A DNA stretch of 64,000 bases from Halictus rubicundus (Eukaryota; Arthropoda; Insecta; Hymenoptera; Halictidae), in assembly GCF_050948215.1 (NCBI RefSeq), contig NC_135155.1, forward strand, positions 18,317,001-18,381,000, read 5' to 3'. A program made the position numbers and the translations under genes. Below the pieces are notes generated by a model. The model saw only the letters and a list, made by a program, of their open reading frames with translations, was not told the origin of the DNA and did no database searches. Shown in pieces: positions 1 to 12,652 of the stretch (its first letter is position 1; each line of letters opens with the position of its first letter).

Positions 1-216
1 TTCAATGATCAACGATCGTTTCCTCGTTCAGCAATTTTCCATTATATTTCGTGAAACAGTTCTTCGAGATGGCGGATCTTGTTGTTTTGTTGTTGACCAC
101 AATCTGTTGATAATTTAGACTTCTTTTATCTCTTCTTATAATTGTCTCTGGACGGTAAAAATCAGTGGATCAAAGGGTTCCTAATAATCTGTAATCAATT
201 TTGAATTTTCAGAATA

Positions 217-532
217 CAGTGAATTCGCGATATATGTCGCCGAGATCTGGGTGATAAATGTCGCGGGATTATCCCCACTGCCGCGGGGTATAGTGAGGGG
301 CCTGGAAGAAGCTCGAGAGACCTCTGTCGGAGTGTAACATAATGCAAAGTAGGATCTCGTCGACAGCATTTGCCGCTGCGACTAATAAAACATAGGACGA
401 ACGTGTTTACACTTCTCGGCGGCGAGGATCGCTGTCCTTTCCTGCGTTCGGCGCGGATCAAAGAATCCAGTGACTCCTGGGGAATAAACGACATCGAGAC
501 CCGCGTTGCTGACAAATATCGCGAATTCACTG
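217..532 (+). mobile_element. MITE family A, copy 1 (full length, TA-flanked)
   Basis: The ends are inverted copies of CAGTGAATTCGCGATAT..., and the element is bounded by TA on both sides (215-216 and 533-534), which is the Tc1/mariner-type target duplication. It is 316 bp and encodes nothing convincing. The interior block around 258-290 (ATAAATGTCGCGGGATTATC followed by CCCCACT) recurs in most copies and defines the family and its orientation. This is the most complete copy here and a good reference for the others. Confidence 0.8.
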
Positions 533-534
533 TA

Positions 535-2607
535 GGACGTATTGGGACATCGGGTTAATAGTAGCTTTCGTTTAGAAGTTCGAAGATGATCGTTACGGGA
601 AGATGTATCCCTTTTGCGATACGTATCGAGCCGAGGAGGCAGGGCTGTCGCTAAGAGTCCAGTTGATGGGAGCTAATTTTATGGGAGCGACGATTCTCTG
701 GATTTTTTCCGGGTAGCTCTTGTACATCGCCGCGTCCGTGAAGATGGCTCTGATGGGCGGGAAGTAATTGTTATCGCGTGCCCTTTATCGCGTCAAGGGA
801 GGTTAGGTTGGAAATCGCGCGACGTTGTGGACAGAGCCTCGATATTGGACAGGCAGAGGTTGGCCTGATTTATATTGCCGCAACCTGTGGAGCCCGATTA
901 AAAGTGATCGAACGGCGAGACCCAATCGAAAATGCGGCTCGCGCCAAGGATAGTGGAACTCGGGAGGGGGGAGGGGTCAGTACGGGCTTCGAGCTTTTAT
1001 GACATAAGCATCCCTTTCACGTAAATTGTAGAATATTACACGGGCAGGTCCGTGTATGCATTATCTCGCGTTACGATATTAGCCTCTATGCTAATGCCGG
1101 CCGTGAACTTAACGATTCGCCGCGCGATGCCATGTATCCGAGATACCCGGCGATTACGGCCGATCCGGAGGAGCCATTTTTCTACCATCGGCTAAGTGTG
1201 CAGCTAAGTGTGCTACGAAACGAGGCGCATCTGCGTTTCTCTGTCTTCGTGCTCCAACGGCCTCGTAGAATTTTTATATCTGAATCAGAGGCATCCGAGA
1301 GTCGTTGGGTCGGGTCAAGAATTTCTAATGGGATTAGCATCGGAGGGGTTGATCAACTTCTTCGTGGGAACTAATTGGATTGCCGCCGGGATCGAATTTG
1401 ATTCGACCGAGGTCTGGAATTTTTCATTCGATCGAACCGAGTCTCGGGCTCCATTTCTCGATTTTTGGAGACCAGTTAGGAATTGTTGGGGAATCAAATT
1501 ACCTTCGAAAGGTAGTTCGATTCGACTGAGAATTTTCGAATGTGTTCGATTCAATTCTGGGGATCGGTCTGGCGAGTTCTTCGTGGGTCAAGACTTCTTT
1601 GTGGAAATCGCGAATCACGCGAACACTATCTAGGTTTCGACAGGCCGGTGAATCATCTCCACGGCAATCGAAGGGTTTAACTTTTCATTAGTTACCCTTC
1701 ATTGGATCGAGATCGACCGAATCTCGACTGGACCCGTCGTTTTCAGAGCCGCTCGACCGAGCTCGTTATCACCGTCCCAGTTGCGCGGCCGAGTTTATCT
1801 TCACGGTTTGCGCCGCCATTTTCCCGTCAGTTGGTCTCGGTCGATCCGTAATCGTGGCGAAGACAGCATCGAGTTTCTAACGCTGATTAACGGGGATTAT
1901 TCGGTTACAACTGGCACGGTCGCCGTCGGACAAACAATGAAAGTTCGTTCGTTGCACGAGATCAGTAACCGATCCGATAGGCGCGTCGCGAATCATTCAA
2001 TTCGAATCATTCAACTTAGTTTTTCACGGAAAAAACGCCGAAAAAAGTGGTTTTTATTTTTTCCTACTATGACGCACCAAACGCAGGAATTTGAAAAAAA
2101 TTGAGCATAATGCTTAGGACAATATCTTATTGCTAAATTAATTCTGATTGGGTCACTCTTGGATTTCCATATGAAATCTGCATTTTTTCGATTTTTTTCG
2201 TGTTTCTTGATTTTTACAGCCAGAGTTTCCAACGGAAAAATCTGAAAACGACTCAAAGTATGTGGTTTGGTGTCCGAAATGTGTCAGATTTTTTTCAGCA
2301 TTTTAAATTGTCATTAAATGGGGAAAATGGGCCAAAAACTGGATTTTCGTTTTTCCTCTATAACTACCCTTACAGATGAGCTATAGGGCTAAAACTTGGC
2401 TGAAAGGTATCTTTTTTGGTAGGCTATCGAATGACGCAAATTGGAATAAAATCCCTTCCAGGGCCGATTTCGCCCCCAAAACCAGCTATAGCCTTTCTCG
2501 ATTTAATTCTCATTTTTATAATTAGACTGGAGATTCTGTGCATTCATGACACAAATGAGTGAAACCCAAATCTCTGAAAATTTAGCAAGTATTTAACAAT
2601 ATTCTAA
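535..2607. other. Unassigned spacer, no gene recognised
   Basis: The first 1.4 kb is CpG-rich and carries short chance ORFs only; the longest (1208-1633, plus) has no recognisable motif. From about 2010 to 2600 the sequence becomes AT-rich, with long A and T runs like the interior of degraded transposons, but I found no terminal repeats. Confidence 0.5.
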
Positions 2608-2827
2608 CCCTTTGCCCTCGGGTGGTGACTCCGAAGCACCGCTAGAAATTGTTGTGGCATCATTTCAAAGAAATTACAAAAAATATTCCAATGTATTTTT
2701 TAGTTTACAAAATTTGTATTCAACAGATTACTAAACATTTAAATATTATATGTGGAATTCTTAGAAAATATTCTAAGACGGAAGAAAAATTTAGTTTTAG
2801 AATGAAAATAGCGCCGAGTGCAAAGGG
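2608..2827 (+). mobile_element. MITE family F, copy 1 (piggyBac-like ends, decayed)
   Basis: The left end reads CCCTTTGCCCTCGG and the right end is the complement of CCCTTTGCACTCGGCGC, so the terminal repeats start with CCC as in classical piggyBac elements. The flanks are degraded from TTAA (CTAA on the left, TCAA on the right). The element is 220 bp, AT-rich inside, with no coding capacity. Confidence 0.55.
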
Positions 2828-2831
2828 TCAA

Positions 2832-3502
2832 TACTATTTTCGGCTTAGAATATTATCGTTTTGCATAAAAGCCTACTGTCTAGTCGTAATAGTTGTCCAC
2901 CACACTCCTACGTTACAATGGCTACGTTTCATGACTTGAGCCACCCTTTTTCGGAAAACAGACAATTTTAAAAATCTACAGATTTTACCTTACAAAATGG
3001 TGTTACCGTGGAGGATCCACGGATGCTGGAATTCGTACTGGAAACAGCTAAAGGATCCGAGGCTTCCAAACAAAAATAGTTTAGCGTTAGTAAAACGGAG
3101 TTGCGAGCAGAACAATCATTGACTATTCCACTTGAGCAATTCGACACGTTGATCGTCGTTATTATTGTCGATTTCTACGGTTTCTGCGGGGAATGTCAGC
3201 CGACCGCTCGGGTCGACGAGCACTTATCGAATCCGACGTGTAATTCTCGAACCAGATCGCACCGAGATTATCAGCGCCGGTTCTAAAGTATGGTTAGGCG
3301 CGCGAGCATACGCGGAAAAACGTCGCCGCCTCGGCGAGATACGGGCCGGGATAACGAGAACGAGGCTGGCCGAGTTCGTTATTACTCGATCATTGGCTGT
3401 TGCCCGGTTAATCCCTCGCCGGTAACCCTGCAGCTTGAACTTACCGCTTACGTGGCCGGTATTACACGGCAATAACAACTGACCTCCATCCGGTAACCCC
3501 AC
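2832..3502. other. Unassigned spacer
   Basis: This is mixed AT-rich then CpG-rich sequence. Overlapping short ORFs on both strands between 3100 and 3500 reflect CpG-rich composition; none has a recognisable domain or good splice context. Confidence 0.4.
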
Positions 3503-3506
3503 TTAA

Positions 3507-3553
3507 CACTAGAACTACCGAACCAGTCAAAATGACTGGTGGATGATTTTTTG
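3507..3553 (+). mobile_element. MITE family B, 5' end only
   Basis: A TTAA (3503-3506) is followed by the 15-nt terminal repeat CACTAGAACTACCGA and the palindrome ACCAGTCAAAATGACTGGT. After about 3553 the sequence no longer matches the other copies and no right end is found. It is either a truncated copy or the end of a larger relative. Confidence 0.65.
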
Positions 3554-4004
3554 AATATGATACTTTTTTAATATGATATTTTTCTTCGATTGAAAATGTT
3601 ATCAGATAGATGATGTTAGCGGTGTCTTTTTTTTTTGAAAGCACCTTCTGAATCTACAGCGAGAGATGAAATTGCCACAGCCATAGAAGGAAAAATCAGT
3701 GCCGCTGAACGTGCATTTGTGATTTCCAAACGTAATGTAAAGTCGGTAACGTAGGACTCTATGTTGATCACTAGCTGTGACGATCAGAAAACTTCAGTGA
3801 ACATTTTGTAATGAATTTTAAATATGAGTCCGATGAGTCTATTGTCTGATACCGGACAATGACTACGACTCGAATGCTAGAGTTTCCGGCATGAACTCTT
3901 TGCGAAGAAAAATCACGCTAACACCGTGGTGGCTTGTGCAAACAGGAATTTTCACGAGCCAATTCACAGAAGCTAGAATCAACTGAACATTCAATGAATC
4001 GCTT
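3554..4004. other. Unassigned spacer after family B end
   Basis: No gene or repeat boundary was recognised. A short string GTCGGTAACGTAG at about 3744 also occurs in repeat G, which may indicate a repeat remnant. Confidence 0.35.
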
Positions 4005-4139
4005 CAGTGTTTACTCTATATATGTCCCAAATGCCTAGCCGATAAAAGTCCCGGCTCGGTCGCCTGCAGAATAGTATCTGCTGGCGGATATATGTCAGTG
4101 GTCAGACCCGTGTTTTGGACATATATCGAGTAAAGACTG
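4005..4139 (+). mobile_element. MITE family A, short copy
   Basis: The left end is CAGTGTTTACTCTATATATG and the right end is the inverted GACATATATCGAG...GACTG followed by TA (4140-4141). The internal GATAAAAGTCCC block matches the family A core in degraded form. At 135 bp it is an internally deleted copy. Confidence 0.6.
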
Positions 4140-4141
4140 TA

Positions 4142-5960
4142 TTCGAAAGAACTGCTGCCATTGAAAATGTGATGGAGATCGAAATGAAATACAAATTGAC
4201 GAGACAGTCTAATTAACGGCGAACACGCTATTAGATAGTTCTGCACCATAGTTGAAGTGCACACGCACACGGCGGATTCGAATCTTCCCGTGAAAGTTTC
4301 GAAATTGGCCGCTTAAGACAAGAAACTTCTTTCCACGGACAGACTCCTGTTTATAGAATAGTAGAGCACGATAAAAAAAAAAGAACCATTGTTGCCGGCA
4401 GTTTACCGTGTAGATGTCGATTCCCAGATACAGGCCGTTGCAAAAGAAAAGGTCCAATGAGACATGGATTCGTAAGTCTAAGTCGTTTCTTAAGTAAAAT
4501 CACGCTGAGTCACCGCATTCCTTCATCGTAGGTCGTTCGAAATAGTTCTTCCATCGATATTTTATACATACATAGACCCATACACCATTTTTGATGCTCG
4601 TCTTTTCGACCGCCACCGGCTGGTTTTAACAATTGCATTGCATGCGTTGTTCTTTGCGAATCTTGACAAGTTTTTTTCACTAGTAGCTAGTCACACCTGG
4701 AAGTCTGCTTCATCACGTCACCTGTATCAAAGTTTATCGATCGCTACAATTTTCTTCTTAATTCCCAGCTTGAAGACTACGCCTGTGAGCTGCAACGATG
4801 CAAATCATCTTTTTACACGACACTCCCAGAACCTAATAGATCCACATAGATCACAATCTGTAAAGTATTCTAGCCATGTTCCGATTAATTTTTATCGATT
4901 GATCGGAAGTTAGCGGACGCTCGTTTCTCTTGGTGGGAGGCGTGACCTTGAGCTCGCAACTGATCCGACGGAAACTATAGTTGCTTCAAGATCCGCTGGA
5001 TCCCTCCAGCTTTGTAATTGTTTTCTTCTTTTTTTTTTTCTTGTAAACAACGTTGCCACCTGTCAGAATTTTGTGCATTTTTATACGATACAGATAATTC
5101 ATTGGCAAACGTTGTCTGACGAGATTATCTAGGTCAGTTTGGAAATTTCGGTTACTTCTTCCAACCGTTTGACATGATTCGCGCGAAGAATCAGATTGAT
5201 TAGTCGGTCGAACTCAAAGTTTTCCCGGTAGCCCTTTCCGGTCGGTAGTCGAACGCGAACAAAGGGACAACGGATAGGAAAAAGTGAGGTTCCTCGAAGG
5301 TAAGCTAATTAGAAATTTCACGACAAGTAGCTGGGATAATATATACAATATATTCATCATCAGTTGTTCATTAGCGCAAGCTTCGACTGAATCGCAAGCA
5401 ACAGCTTTTGTCCACACATTCTTCATGTTTTTTCTACTTCCAAGGCAGATACCAACACTTTTTTCCTTTATTATCTTGTTCAACCTGTATACCAACTGGT
5501 TGGTTTTGATATTACGTGTGACGCTTACGATTACTCACGATAACCGACTCTTCCTTGACACTCGCGTGTCGCCGAAGAAAGTGAAACAAGAAAATCTAAA
5601 GACGAACAAAGCGTCCCAGCAAAGAGAAAGCTGACGAACAGGCCCGTTACAATATGGCGTCGGTCTGAGAGGGTGGAAGAAACGCGTGTTCGATCAAGAT
5701 AAAAAACGAAGACACGAAAAAATAAGAACGCGCCTGTTCCATTAATTAATTCAGGCACCGTTAATTCAGAATTTCCAAGAGACAAACAATTCCCACAATT
5801 TTCCCACGATTCACTGAAAATTTTCAACCTTCCCGCGATGTAGCGCAGTGTTCTAAATCGGTAACATGGCTGCAGCGAAGTATGTCGCAATTTAAAACTG
5901 CATAGGTCGCGGAAAATACGTGAGATTATTCATAATTACACATACTTAAGAACCTGTTTA
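4142..5960. other. Unassigned spacer
   Basis: AT-rich sequence with only short, compositionally ordinary ORFs. The 116- and 119-codon ORFs at 5284-5634 (plus) and 5531-5890 (minus) overlap each other and show no motif. A GAAG|GTAAGC donor-like site at 5298 has no supporting coding sequence. Confidence 0.4.
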
Positions 5961-6182
5961 CGCGAATTCGCGATATATGTCAGCAACACGGGTCTTGATG
6001 CCATTTATTCTCCAGCAGCAATGCTCGCCGCTGTAAATACGTTCGTCCTATATTTTATTAGTCAAAGACACAGCGGCAAATGCTGAACGTAGAAAAGGAC
6101 AGCGAAGCTCGTCTGATTTTCATCAGATAATTCCGTGACATTTGTCATCGAGGCCACGGCGACATATATCGCGAATTCGCTG
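5961..6182 (-). mobile_element. MITE family A, copy in reverse orientation
   Basis: The ends are CGCGAATTCGCGATATATG and its inverted partner GATATATCGCGAATTCGCTG-type, with TA on both sides (5959-5960 and 6183-6184). The core near the right end (GACATTTGTCATCGAGGCC) is the reverse complement of the core in the 217-532 copy. It is 222 bp. Confidence 0.75.
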
Positions 6183-6184
6183 TA

Positions 6185-6915
6185 TATTCGGTGAGCGGAC
6201 TAACAACGTGTAACGCTAATTTTGATCACAATATCATTTTCAAGCACGGAAATAATGTTTCTAAATCGAATATGATTTTGCAAAATTTAACGACACGAGA
6301 CATGTGTTATCAATTTCAAGATTTAACGATCGATTCAACAATCTTACATTGCAGTTTAATTGTACTTTTCGCAAAGATCAAATCCGCAGTTTAGCGATCC
6401 TTTTCGATGATTCGAGTCGAGTGGTTCGAATGAAATTTTGTCGAATTTTCCACGGTCGAACGGCCATTTCGAAAGACCGCGAGCGTAGATCGCAACCGAG
6501 CAGAAGAACACGGTCGTGTTCCGTGTTGTACGCGCGCGGTGAGAGAAAATAAAAATCGCTCGAGTCAGCTGGCGTAGCCACCTAGTTTCCACGCCCTTTA
6601 ATTACCTCCGGCTCGTCGCCGGCTAGTTACCAGCGGGGAGGCAAAGTTGTCATTAGGCCAGTAAAGAGGCTATCGTCGTTGACTGCGCCTGCCTCCCTGG
6701 GCCCGGCCATCGTTCTCCGCTCGGAGCGATACGGAAAGGTCGCCGCTCGAGTGGTAATTGTCCAGTCTCCGCGGTTCGAGATCCTTTGTTCGAGACACTC
6801 GACGCCTCTGTCCACCTCTAACGACCCTGGACCCCGTCATCGGGCACATCCTGTGGGTCCGCGTGTCCGGATCCATCGCGCTCGAAACGATCGAGACGAT
6901 CTTCATCTCGACGCC
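6185..6915. other. Unassigned spacer, CpG-rich after 6400
   Basis: Between 6400 and 6900 several overlapping short ORFs occur on both strands, typical of CpG-rich sequence with few stop codons. None looks like a real exon. Confidence 0.4.
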
Positions 6916-7408
6916 GCACACTGGGCAATCTGGACGAAATCCGATTCAAAATCAAGAGAACTTTCGATAGAAATCAGGTAGAGCGATGAAATTTCTTTTT
7001 AAATTCAAGCTGAAACTTTGTAGAATATGGGAAAAATAGGGAGATTATTACCATTCAATGATTTCATTAGGTTTTGTGACAAAAATCGATTTTTTGCAAA
7101 ATCCTCAGGTCGTGGACAAATTTTGACACCAGATTTGAAATCAGCGTGAAAAAATCTATGGGAAATGATGTATAGCATGTTCAAAAGAAATTTTTTACGT
7201 GGTATTGGAAAAACCACAATTTTCTTGAAATTGTGCAAGTTTAACGAATTTTCTCAAGGTTAAAAAGCGTTCGTACCATAATCTCCCTATTTTTCCCGTG
7301 TTCTACAAAGTTTCAGCTTTAATTTAAAAAAAATTTCATCGCTCTAACTCCTTTCTATCGAGAGTTCTTTGATTTTTAATCCGATTTTGTCTAAATTGCC
7401 CACTGTGC
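6916..7408. mobile_element. Foldback element with about 130-bp inverted arms
   Basis: The left arm starts GCACACTGGGCAATCTGGAC, and the right arm is its inverted copy ending at 7408. The arms match with scattered differences through the AAACTTTGTAGAA and GGGAGATTA segments for about 130 bp. The unique middle is about 230 bp and non-coding. A TA or TTAA duplication is not evident, so the superfamily is not assigned. Transcription across it would give a long hairpin RNA. Confidence 0.7.
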
Positions 7409-7944
7409 GCTGCACAGTGATCCATTGTTTCCTCAATATAGGTGGAATTAATCGGAAAATTTTTGGTTCACGAATTAATTCCGAATTGACAGCTCGTTGC
7501 TACTCTTCGAGTCCAAATTCTGCGGAAGCTCGTTCGCGCCGTAGTTGATGAAGAGATGTCAGAAATTCAACTATCGCGAATCGAATTCACAGAATGCTAA
7601 CAATTTCCTCGAAGAATTCCCTAGCATCTAAAGGTTAACTTTAACGTTGAATGAACAGTCAAGTTTCAAAGCAGGAATGCAATTTTGTTCGTCGAACAGT
7701 ACACAGAGGTAATGTAAGATTATGGAGATTCTTGCGGTTAGGAGAAGTTAATTGATCCGACGCAAACACATAGTCAGTTTAACGCGAAGTCGCCAATATT
7801 AGTTGTAGGTTAGGATTCGTTTCACTGAGTTCTCAACTAGTAATCGCACAAAAGAGCTGTATTATTTCAATGATACCATTGAACACTGAAAAATGTAGAA
7901 CAGTATCAATTGTTATGTCGCTTACACAGTTTCTGTAACTTTCG
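7409..7944. other. Unassigned spacer
   Basis: AT-rich, with no ORF above 60 codons, no inverted ends and no repeat match noticed. Confidence 0.4.
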
Positions 7945-8190
7945 CGCAGGGACCAAAAATAACCTAAAATTTTCTACGACAATAATTACTAATAAAAAGT
8001 TGATTACTATTGAAATTCAAGATAATCTACTTCGGAACAGGGACCAAAAATAACAGGTAGAAATTTAAGACGACTTACAGAAAAGATAAAGAAGAAAACT
8101 CGAAGAACGAAATGATTAAAAAAATATCGATTTTTATACTTTTTGGTTACAAATAACAGTTATTAGTGTCGAAAAAATTGGATCCTCCCC
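7945..8190 (+). repeat. Dispersed repeat J, diverged copy
   Basis: It shares GGGACCAAAAATAAC, AAAATTTTCTACGA and ATTACTAATAAAAAGTTG with the tandem units at 18977-19462. It also shares ATGATTAAAAAAATATCG and ATTAGTGTCGAAA with copies at 45230-45530 (reverse) and 61915-62160. The phrase GGACCAAAAATAAC occurs twice inside it. No coding capacity. Confidence 0.55.
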
Positions 8191-8368
8191 TATTTGTTCA
8201 CGTTCCAGTGAACAAACATTAAAAAACCTTGTTTCCTTTTCACTTTCTGCCATCGGTAGTATAATAAATAGACGGCGGATGTTTTCCATTTATGAGGAAA
8301 GTGATTAAACTTGGAAAAAGGATTGAACAAATCTAAGAACATTATGTCCAGCCTGTTAGAGTTATCAA

Positions 8369-8462
8369 CACTTTGACTGGCAAGCTGGAAACCTCAAAAA
8401 TTCCATAAAATCAAAATAAATTATTTCGTCAGCCAGATATGGGTGACATGGCAGTCAACTTG
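8369..8462 (-). mobile_element. MITE family D, internally deleted copy
   Basis: The left end CACTTTGACTGGCAAGCTGG and the right end ...GACATGGCAGTCAACTTG match the 35762-35973 copy, but the middle is missing, leaving 94 bp. The right flank is TTAA (8463-8466); the left flank is a degraded TCAA. The subterminal palindrome GTCAGCCAGATATGGGTGAC is retained at the right end. Confidence 0.65.
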
Positions 8463-8466
8463 TTAA

Positions 8467-9374
8467 AAGAAAAAAGAAGTTTCTATTTCGCTCCTGTGTC
8501 TCGCAATCGAGGCAGAGAATTGTTACTTTGCGTAAAGATCCGCTGTCTAATAACGGCCAGGACGTCTATAAATTATCTTCGCGAACATTTATACGTTTCA
8601 CCGGAACGGCTCAGCGGAGAAAACACAGTACATACAAGGACCGTCGAGATAAAGGATGGTAGCGAGCGTGTTAATGGCGATCGGACAGACACCGGTATCT
8701 GTTCGTGGGCGTTCTAGAGCCGTCTCGTTGCCGATGCTCACCGAAAACGATTTAGAAACGCGGCTGAATCACACAAAGAGATCCCCGAAGTGCGTTGACC
8801 GTCCTTTTCGAGTCCAGACCCCCGTGCCCTTGGGATTCCTTTCGCGAATACTTGCGCCGTCTTCCCGGCCAAGCATGAAGCAAGATAAAGCTCCATAAAC
8901 CGGGTATAAAAGTTTTTCGCGGCTGCAAGTAGACGATCCGAGGAATAGGCGTCTTTAATTGCGGCGCGGCTCGCGTCTCGCGGGGTCGTTTCAAGGACGC
9001 GATGCGCAGCCCGCGAAGTATAACTTCGAACCCCGAAGATACCCGTCGCCGTGCCACTTTCTCTTCGCGATCGAGGAATACCTGATACTCCATAAAAGGT
9101 GGCCGTTTTTATGAAATTTCTTCCCCGGCGGCAACCCGAAACCAGCGAATCACTAATTGGTATTCCTTGTCGTGATGACGTTTCTTTCATATGCTCGTAA
9201 TCGACCGATGTTTATGCAAATTCACGATCCCCGGTGGCAATTTGTCAAACTGGAATATGGGAAGAGACTTCAATTCGAAATTCAGAAAATCTGGGGGGGG
9301 GGGGAGTTCACCGTAACCTTGTTTAATTATTCTTTTTTCCTTTTTAATTATAATTTTCCAGAAAATTATTATCA
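8467..9374. other. Unassigned spacer, CpG-rich
   Basis: Antisense ORFs of 150 and 113 codons at 8738-9190 overlap in different frames, which is more likely composition than coding. A ten-G run lies at 9294-9303. Confidence 0.4.
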
Positions 9375-9504
9375 ACGACACCGGTCTTGCCAGCGTCGTG
9401 TATCGTGCAGGACATACTCTAGGCGTGTTATGAGTCGCGGTAGTGGGGATGATTCCGCGACGTTTAACATCGAGGCCTTGGCGACATATATAGAGAAGTC
9501 ACTG
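9375..9504 (-). mobile_element. MITE family A, 5'-decayed copy
   Basis: The right end GACATATATAGAGAAGTCACTG is followed by TA (9505-9506), preceded by the family core in reverse (AGTGGGGATGATTCCGCGAC). The left end has decayed past recognition, but the ACACCGGTCTTGCC segment near 9380 matches the family's other end. Confidence 0.55.
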
Positions 9505-9506
9505 TA

Positions 9507-10445
9507 CTGCAGCGAGCCGCGTCTCGGGTTTCGATTTTCTTCTGCTTCCGTTGTTTTCCCGAAAGAAACCCGTCCGTGATGCACCGACGTCCGCTTCCTA
9601 GACGCGGCATGCAAATTCTCTGCCTTCTATCCACAGACGTTGTGTATATGAATCATGTTTCTCGACGCTCGGGCGTCTCCAGTTGCAAACAGGAAATAAC
9701 ATCCGACACGAGGCCGGATCCGTACGAAGTGCGTGGATTTTTCCATCGGCGTTTGCTCTTCCGCCGTTTATGGGCCACGTTTATGACTGGAATAAGAATG
9801 TTTACCGAAAATTTACGGTCCGATACACTGACTCGCGAAATTCAATTTTATACGGAACTCCGCTTCCACCACTTCGGTGCGCGTCGACGGACTCTGAACG
9901 CATTTTATTCGTTTTTTATATGTTTATCTTTTTACCGTTACAGCGTTTTCTAATTTTATTTATGTCGTTACCAGACTGCGGATCTCGTGCGTTCGCGATG
10001 AAAACGAGTGGATCAAATTTCAAACGGTGAAAACATTCGGAGAAATTAAACGCACCGTATTATTTTCGTCTCGCTAAAATTATTTGAACAATGAGCAAAT
10101 AGCCGTGTACGTTGCTATTGATACGGACAATATTTATTTTACATTGAAATCCAATCGTTACTTTATCGTTACAATTATATTTTATCAGTTTTTAATGCAT
10201 TTGTGGCAGAGGAAGGTGGCTGGGTTGGTTTTTGAAAAAGATTGAAGACTTAGAGTCAGATGTAGCACAATATCAAAAGAAAATTTCGAGTATGTCAGAG
10301 CAATGCAGAATAAGATTTTTCTGCATCAGTTGCAGGACAGCTGGCAGTCAAACCGAAATTTCTTTCTTTAATGTCTCGAATACGTTGGAAATAATTGAAT
10401 TCAAATCATTTCAATAATAATTTTCAAGTAATTTTAATCGTTTAA
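9507..10445. other. Unassigned spacer
   Basis: Short overlapping ORFs only (maximum 125 codons at 9576-9953). A 61-codon plus-strand ORF at 10232 begins with a coiled-coil-like stretch but has no support beyond composition. Confidence 0.35.
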
Positions 10446-10680
10446 CACGTTCGGCGCCGCGTCGCCCATATTTGGGTGACGGAATTATTTGTGCTGGTTT
10501 TAAAATGAATTTTTACGTTGATATATTCGTTGTACTAAACTTGATTAGGATCTGTAACATGCAAGAAAGTTGGAGGATTACTCAGTATCATACATTCAAT
10601 TTTTTGCAATTTTTATTTCATTAAATAACTTACTTTGATTTTATGGAATTTTTGGGGTTTCTAGTTGGGCGTTCAAAGTG
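10446..10680 (+). mobile_element. MITE family D, full copy
   Basis: TTAA flanks both ends (10442-10445 and 10681-10684). The left end is CACGTTCGGCGCCGC followed directly by the palindrome GTCGCCCATATTTGGGTGAC. The right end is the inverted CACTTTGAACGCCCAACTAG. It aligns throughout, in opposite orientation, with 35762-35973. It is 235 bp and non-coding. Confidence 0.75.
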
Positions 10681-10684
10681 TTAA

Positions 10685-11511
10685 ATAATTTTTGAATAAT
10701 TTAATTGGTGCAGTTATAAATTACTACAGTGAAACAGTAATATCCATTTACCTTTTAGATATACAACACCAAAATTCGTAAAAGGCTGCAGCCAGTTTTT
10801 TGATGCAACAGTTGCGTTTCAAAGTACATCTTTCAATTTTTCCGAAGGAAATGCAAACGCCAGCGATGCTTGTAGAAACACAGGAGTCGTTCGAGTTTAA
10901 TTAACAGGGAGAAAGATAAAAGCACTTGCCTCAATTTCACCGAGTGCGTCGATAAAACGCGCCATGAATCTGCGCGCGTTTCCACAGTCTGTTTATTATA
11001 CTGCCGCTTCTTCGCATCGAAACACGGATCGTATTAAACGAACCACCCGGTAGAGAATCGCAGAATAACAGACCTCCGCGCGTTTCGTTATAGTCGGAAT
11101 CCAAGATTTACATGCCAGCAGCGGCTCGTCTTCGTGGCTAGTCTTCATGGCGAGCATAAACTCGTCAGTATTCGATCCACCGTGCGGCACAAACGTAGAA
11201 CAATAAAACACAGGTAGGCCGAGGGTTGTAAATCAAAAAGACGTTTCGCGGAGTAGTTGCAAAAGGGGGGAACTACTGCAACGAGAATGATTTCATGGTC
11301 CGGAAGTCGCGCGCAGCCTGCAACGGGTCCTGACAAGTCGCTTTGAACGAGATACAGCGAATTCCCGCTATAAGTCAGTTGCGCGATTCCGTAGAGAGAC
11401 ATTTAGACGAGATCTGAGGTCCTCGCCGACCGTTGCGTTTGAAATGAACAATTTGCTTTGAATTCGGCACCAGTCTCCAAATTCCAATCCATCCCGCGTT
11501 AGGCTCGGTAT
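10685..11511. other. Unassigned spacer
   Basis: No gene recognised. ACAGCGAATTCCCGCTATAAG at about 11348 resembles a family A end and may be an old remnant. Confidence 0.35.
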
Positions 11512-11846
11512 TTGAGTGCAAAGTCTGCAGCCAAAATTCGATGCTAAATCGAAGCCGAACCTTGGCTTCGTTCAGCTGCGTTGTAGAGGGCAGGTCGATC
11601 GCACTAAGTGGGAACCTAACCTTGTCCTGAAAGCAAATATCACGATCGGGGTATAATACATTTATACATATATTTTATTTTAGATAACACATTTTCAACG
11701 GCGCTTTGTCTTTCACATTGTGAAAGGATCAAGGAACATTTGCGATCAAGGTTACGTCCTCTCTTAGCGCGACGGACCTGCCCTCTACAACGAGGGCCGA
11801 ACGAAGCCAACGTTTGACTCTAATTTGGCATCGACTTTGCACTCAA
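11512..11846. mobile_element. Foldback element with about 90-bp arms
   Basis: The left arm (about 11512-11605) contains TTGAGTGCAAAGTC, TTGGCTTCGTTC and GTTGTAGAGGGCAGGTC; the right arm (about 11760-11846) contains the same blocks inverted in the same order. The unique loop of about 155 bp is AT-rich. No clear target duplication is visible. It is probably a non-autonomous DNA transposon. Confidence 0.6.
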
Positions 11847-12652
11847 TTTGCGATCCATCTGTCTCCGAATTTGACTAGGAATTTGCTGACAAATTCGGGT
11901 GGCAAATTCATATAAAATGGGGACTAAATTCCGCTAAATTCTGCAGGGTTTGGTACCACATGGTCAAGTCTTTTGCTCTCAAAGTCCGGCGCAAACGTTG
12001 CGCTAAATTTGCTTGAAACAGCATTTGCCTAACTACCCAGTTACCCACACAGTGCGTGCTGGAATAAACTATGTCATACACCTATGACATACTCACGGAT
12101 ACTGACAGGAAGGTTGAGAAAATGGCTTTCCCTGGTTCAATATTGCACGTAGACAGCTCGATATATGGTATACCCCGCGGTGGTGTGGGTAGTTCCAACG
12201 ACTCTTAAACGCGAGGCGTGCACTGACTTCTAACGGGAATTCACTGTAGATCCCGCGTTCGACGAATTCTCGTCCCGATCCCTCGCGAGAGTCCAGCGTC
12301 CCGTTTGTTCTTCCATAGTGTACCGGAGGCGGCCATCCCGAACAGTTCGTGCCCGACGAGGATCAAAAGTGAAATCAAAATTACGGTAATCCCGGCGTAA
12401 AACGACGCGTCGCACCGTTCGCTCGCGAAAGTGTCGTTCCACCGGAAGAAGTGATCGAGGGTTTCGAGCGGATCTCCCGCGAAGATCAAAAGTGAAAATC
12501 AAAAGCGGGTTGAGCCGCGACAGTGGGATCCGGCGCGAGGTCAAAAATATCACATTTTTGTGTGATGAGTCGATGCACGCCGGAAGAGGATCGACGGGTC
12601 GAGCTATTTTTTTTATGATAGCATTCTGAGTCCGAAAATATCCGTCTCGCGG

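Noticed and set aside
1208..1633. 141-codon plus-strand ORF
   Set aside because: CpG-rich sequence, overlapping ORFs on both strands, no domain or splice context.
5285..5310. GAAG|GTAAGC donor-like site
   Set aside because: No coding frame or acceptor partner nearby; single donor matches are frequent by chance.
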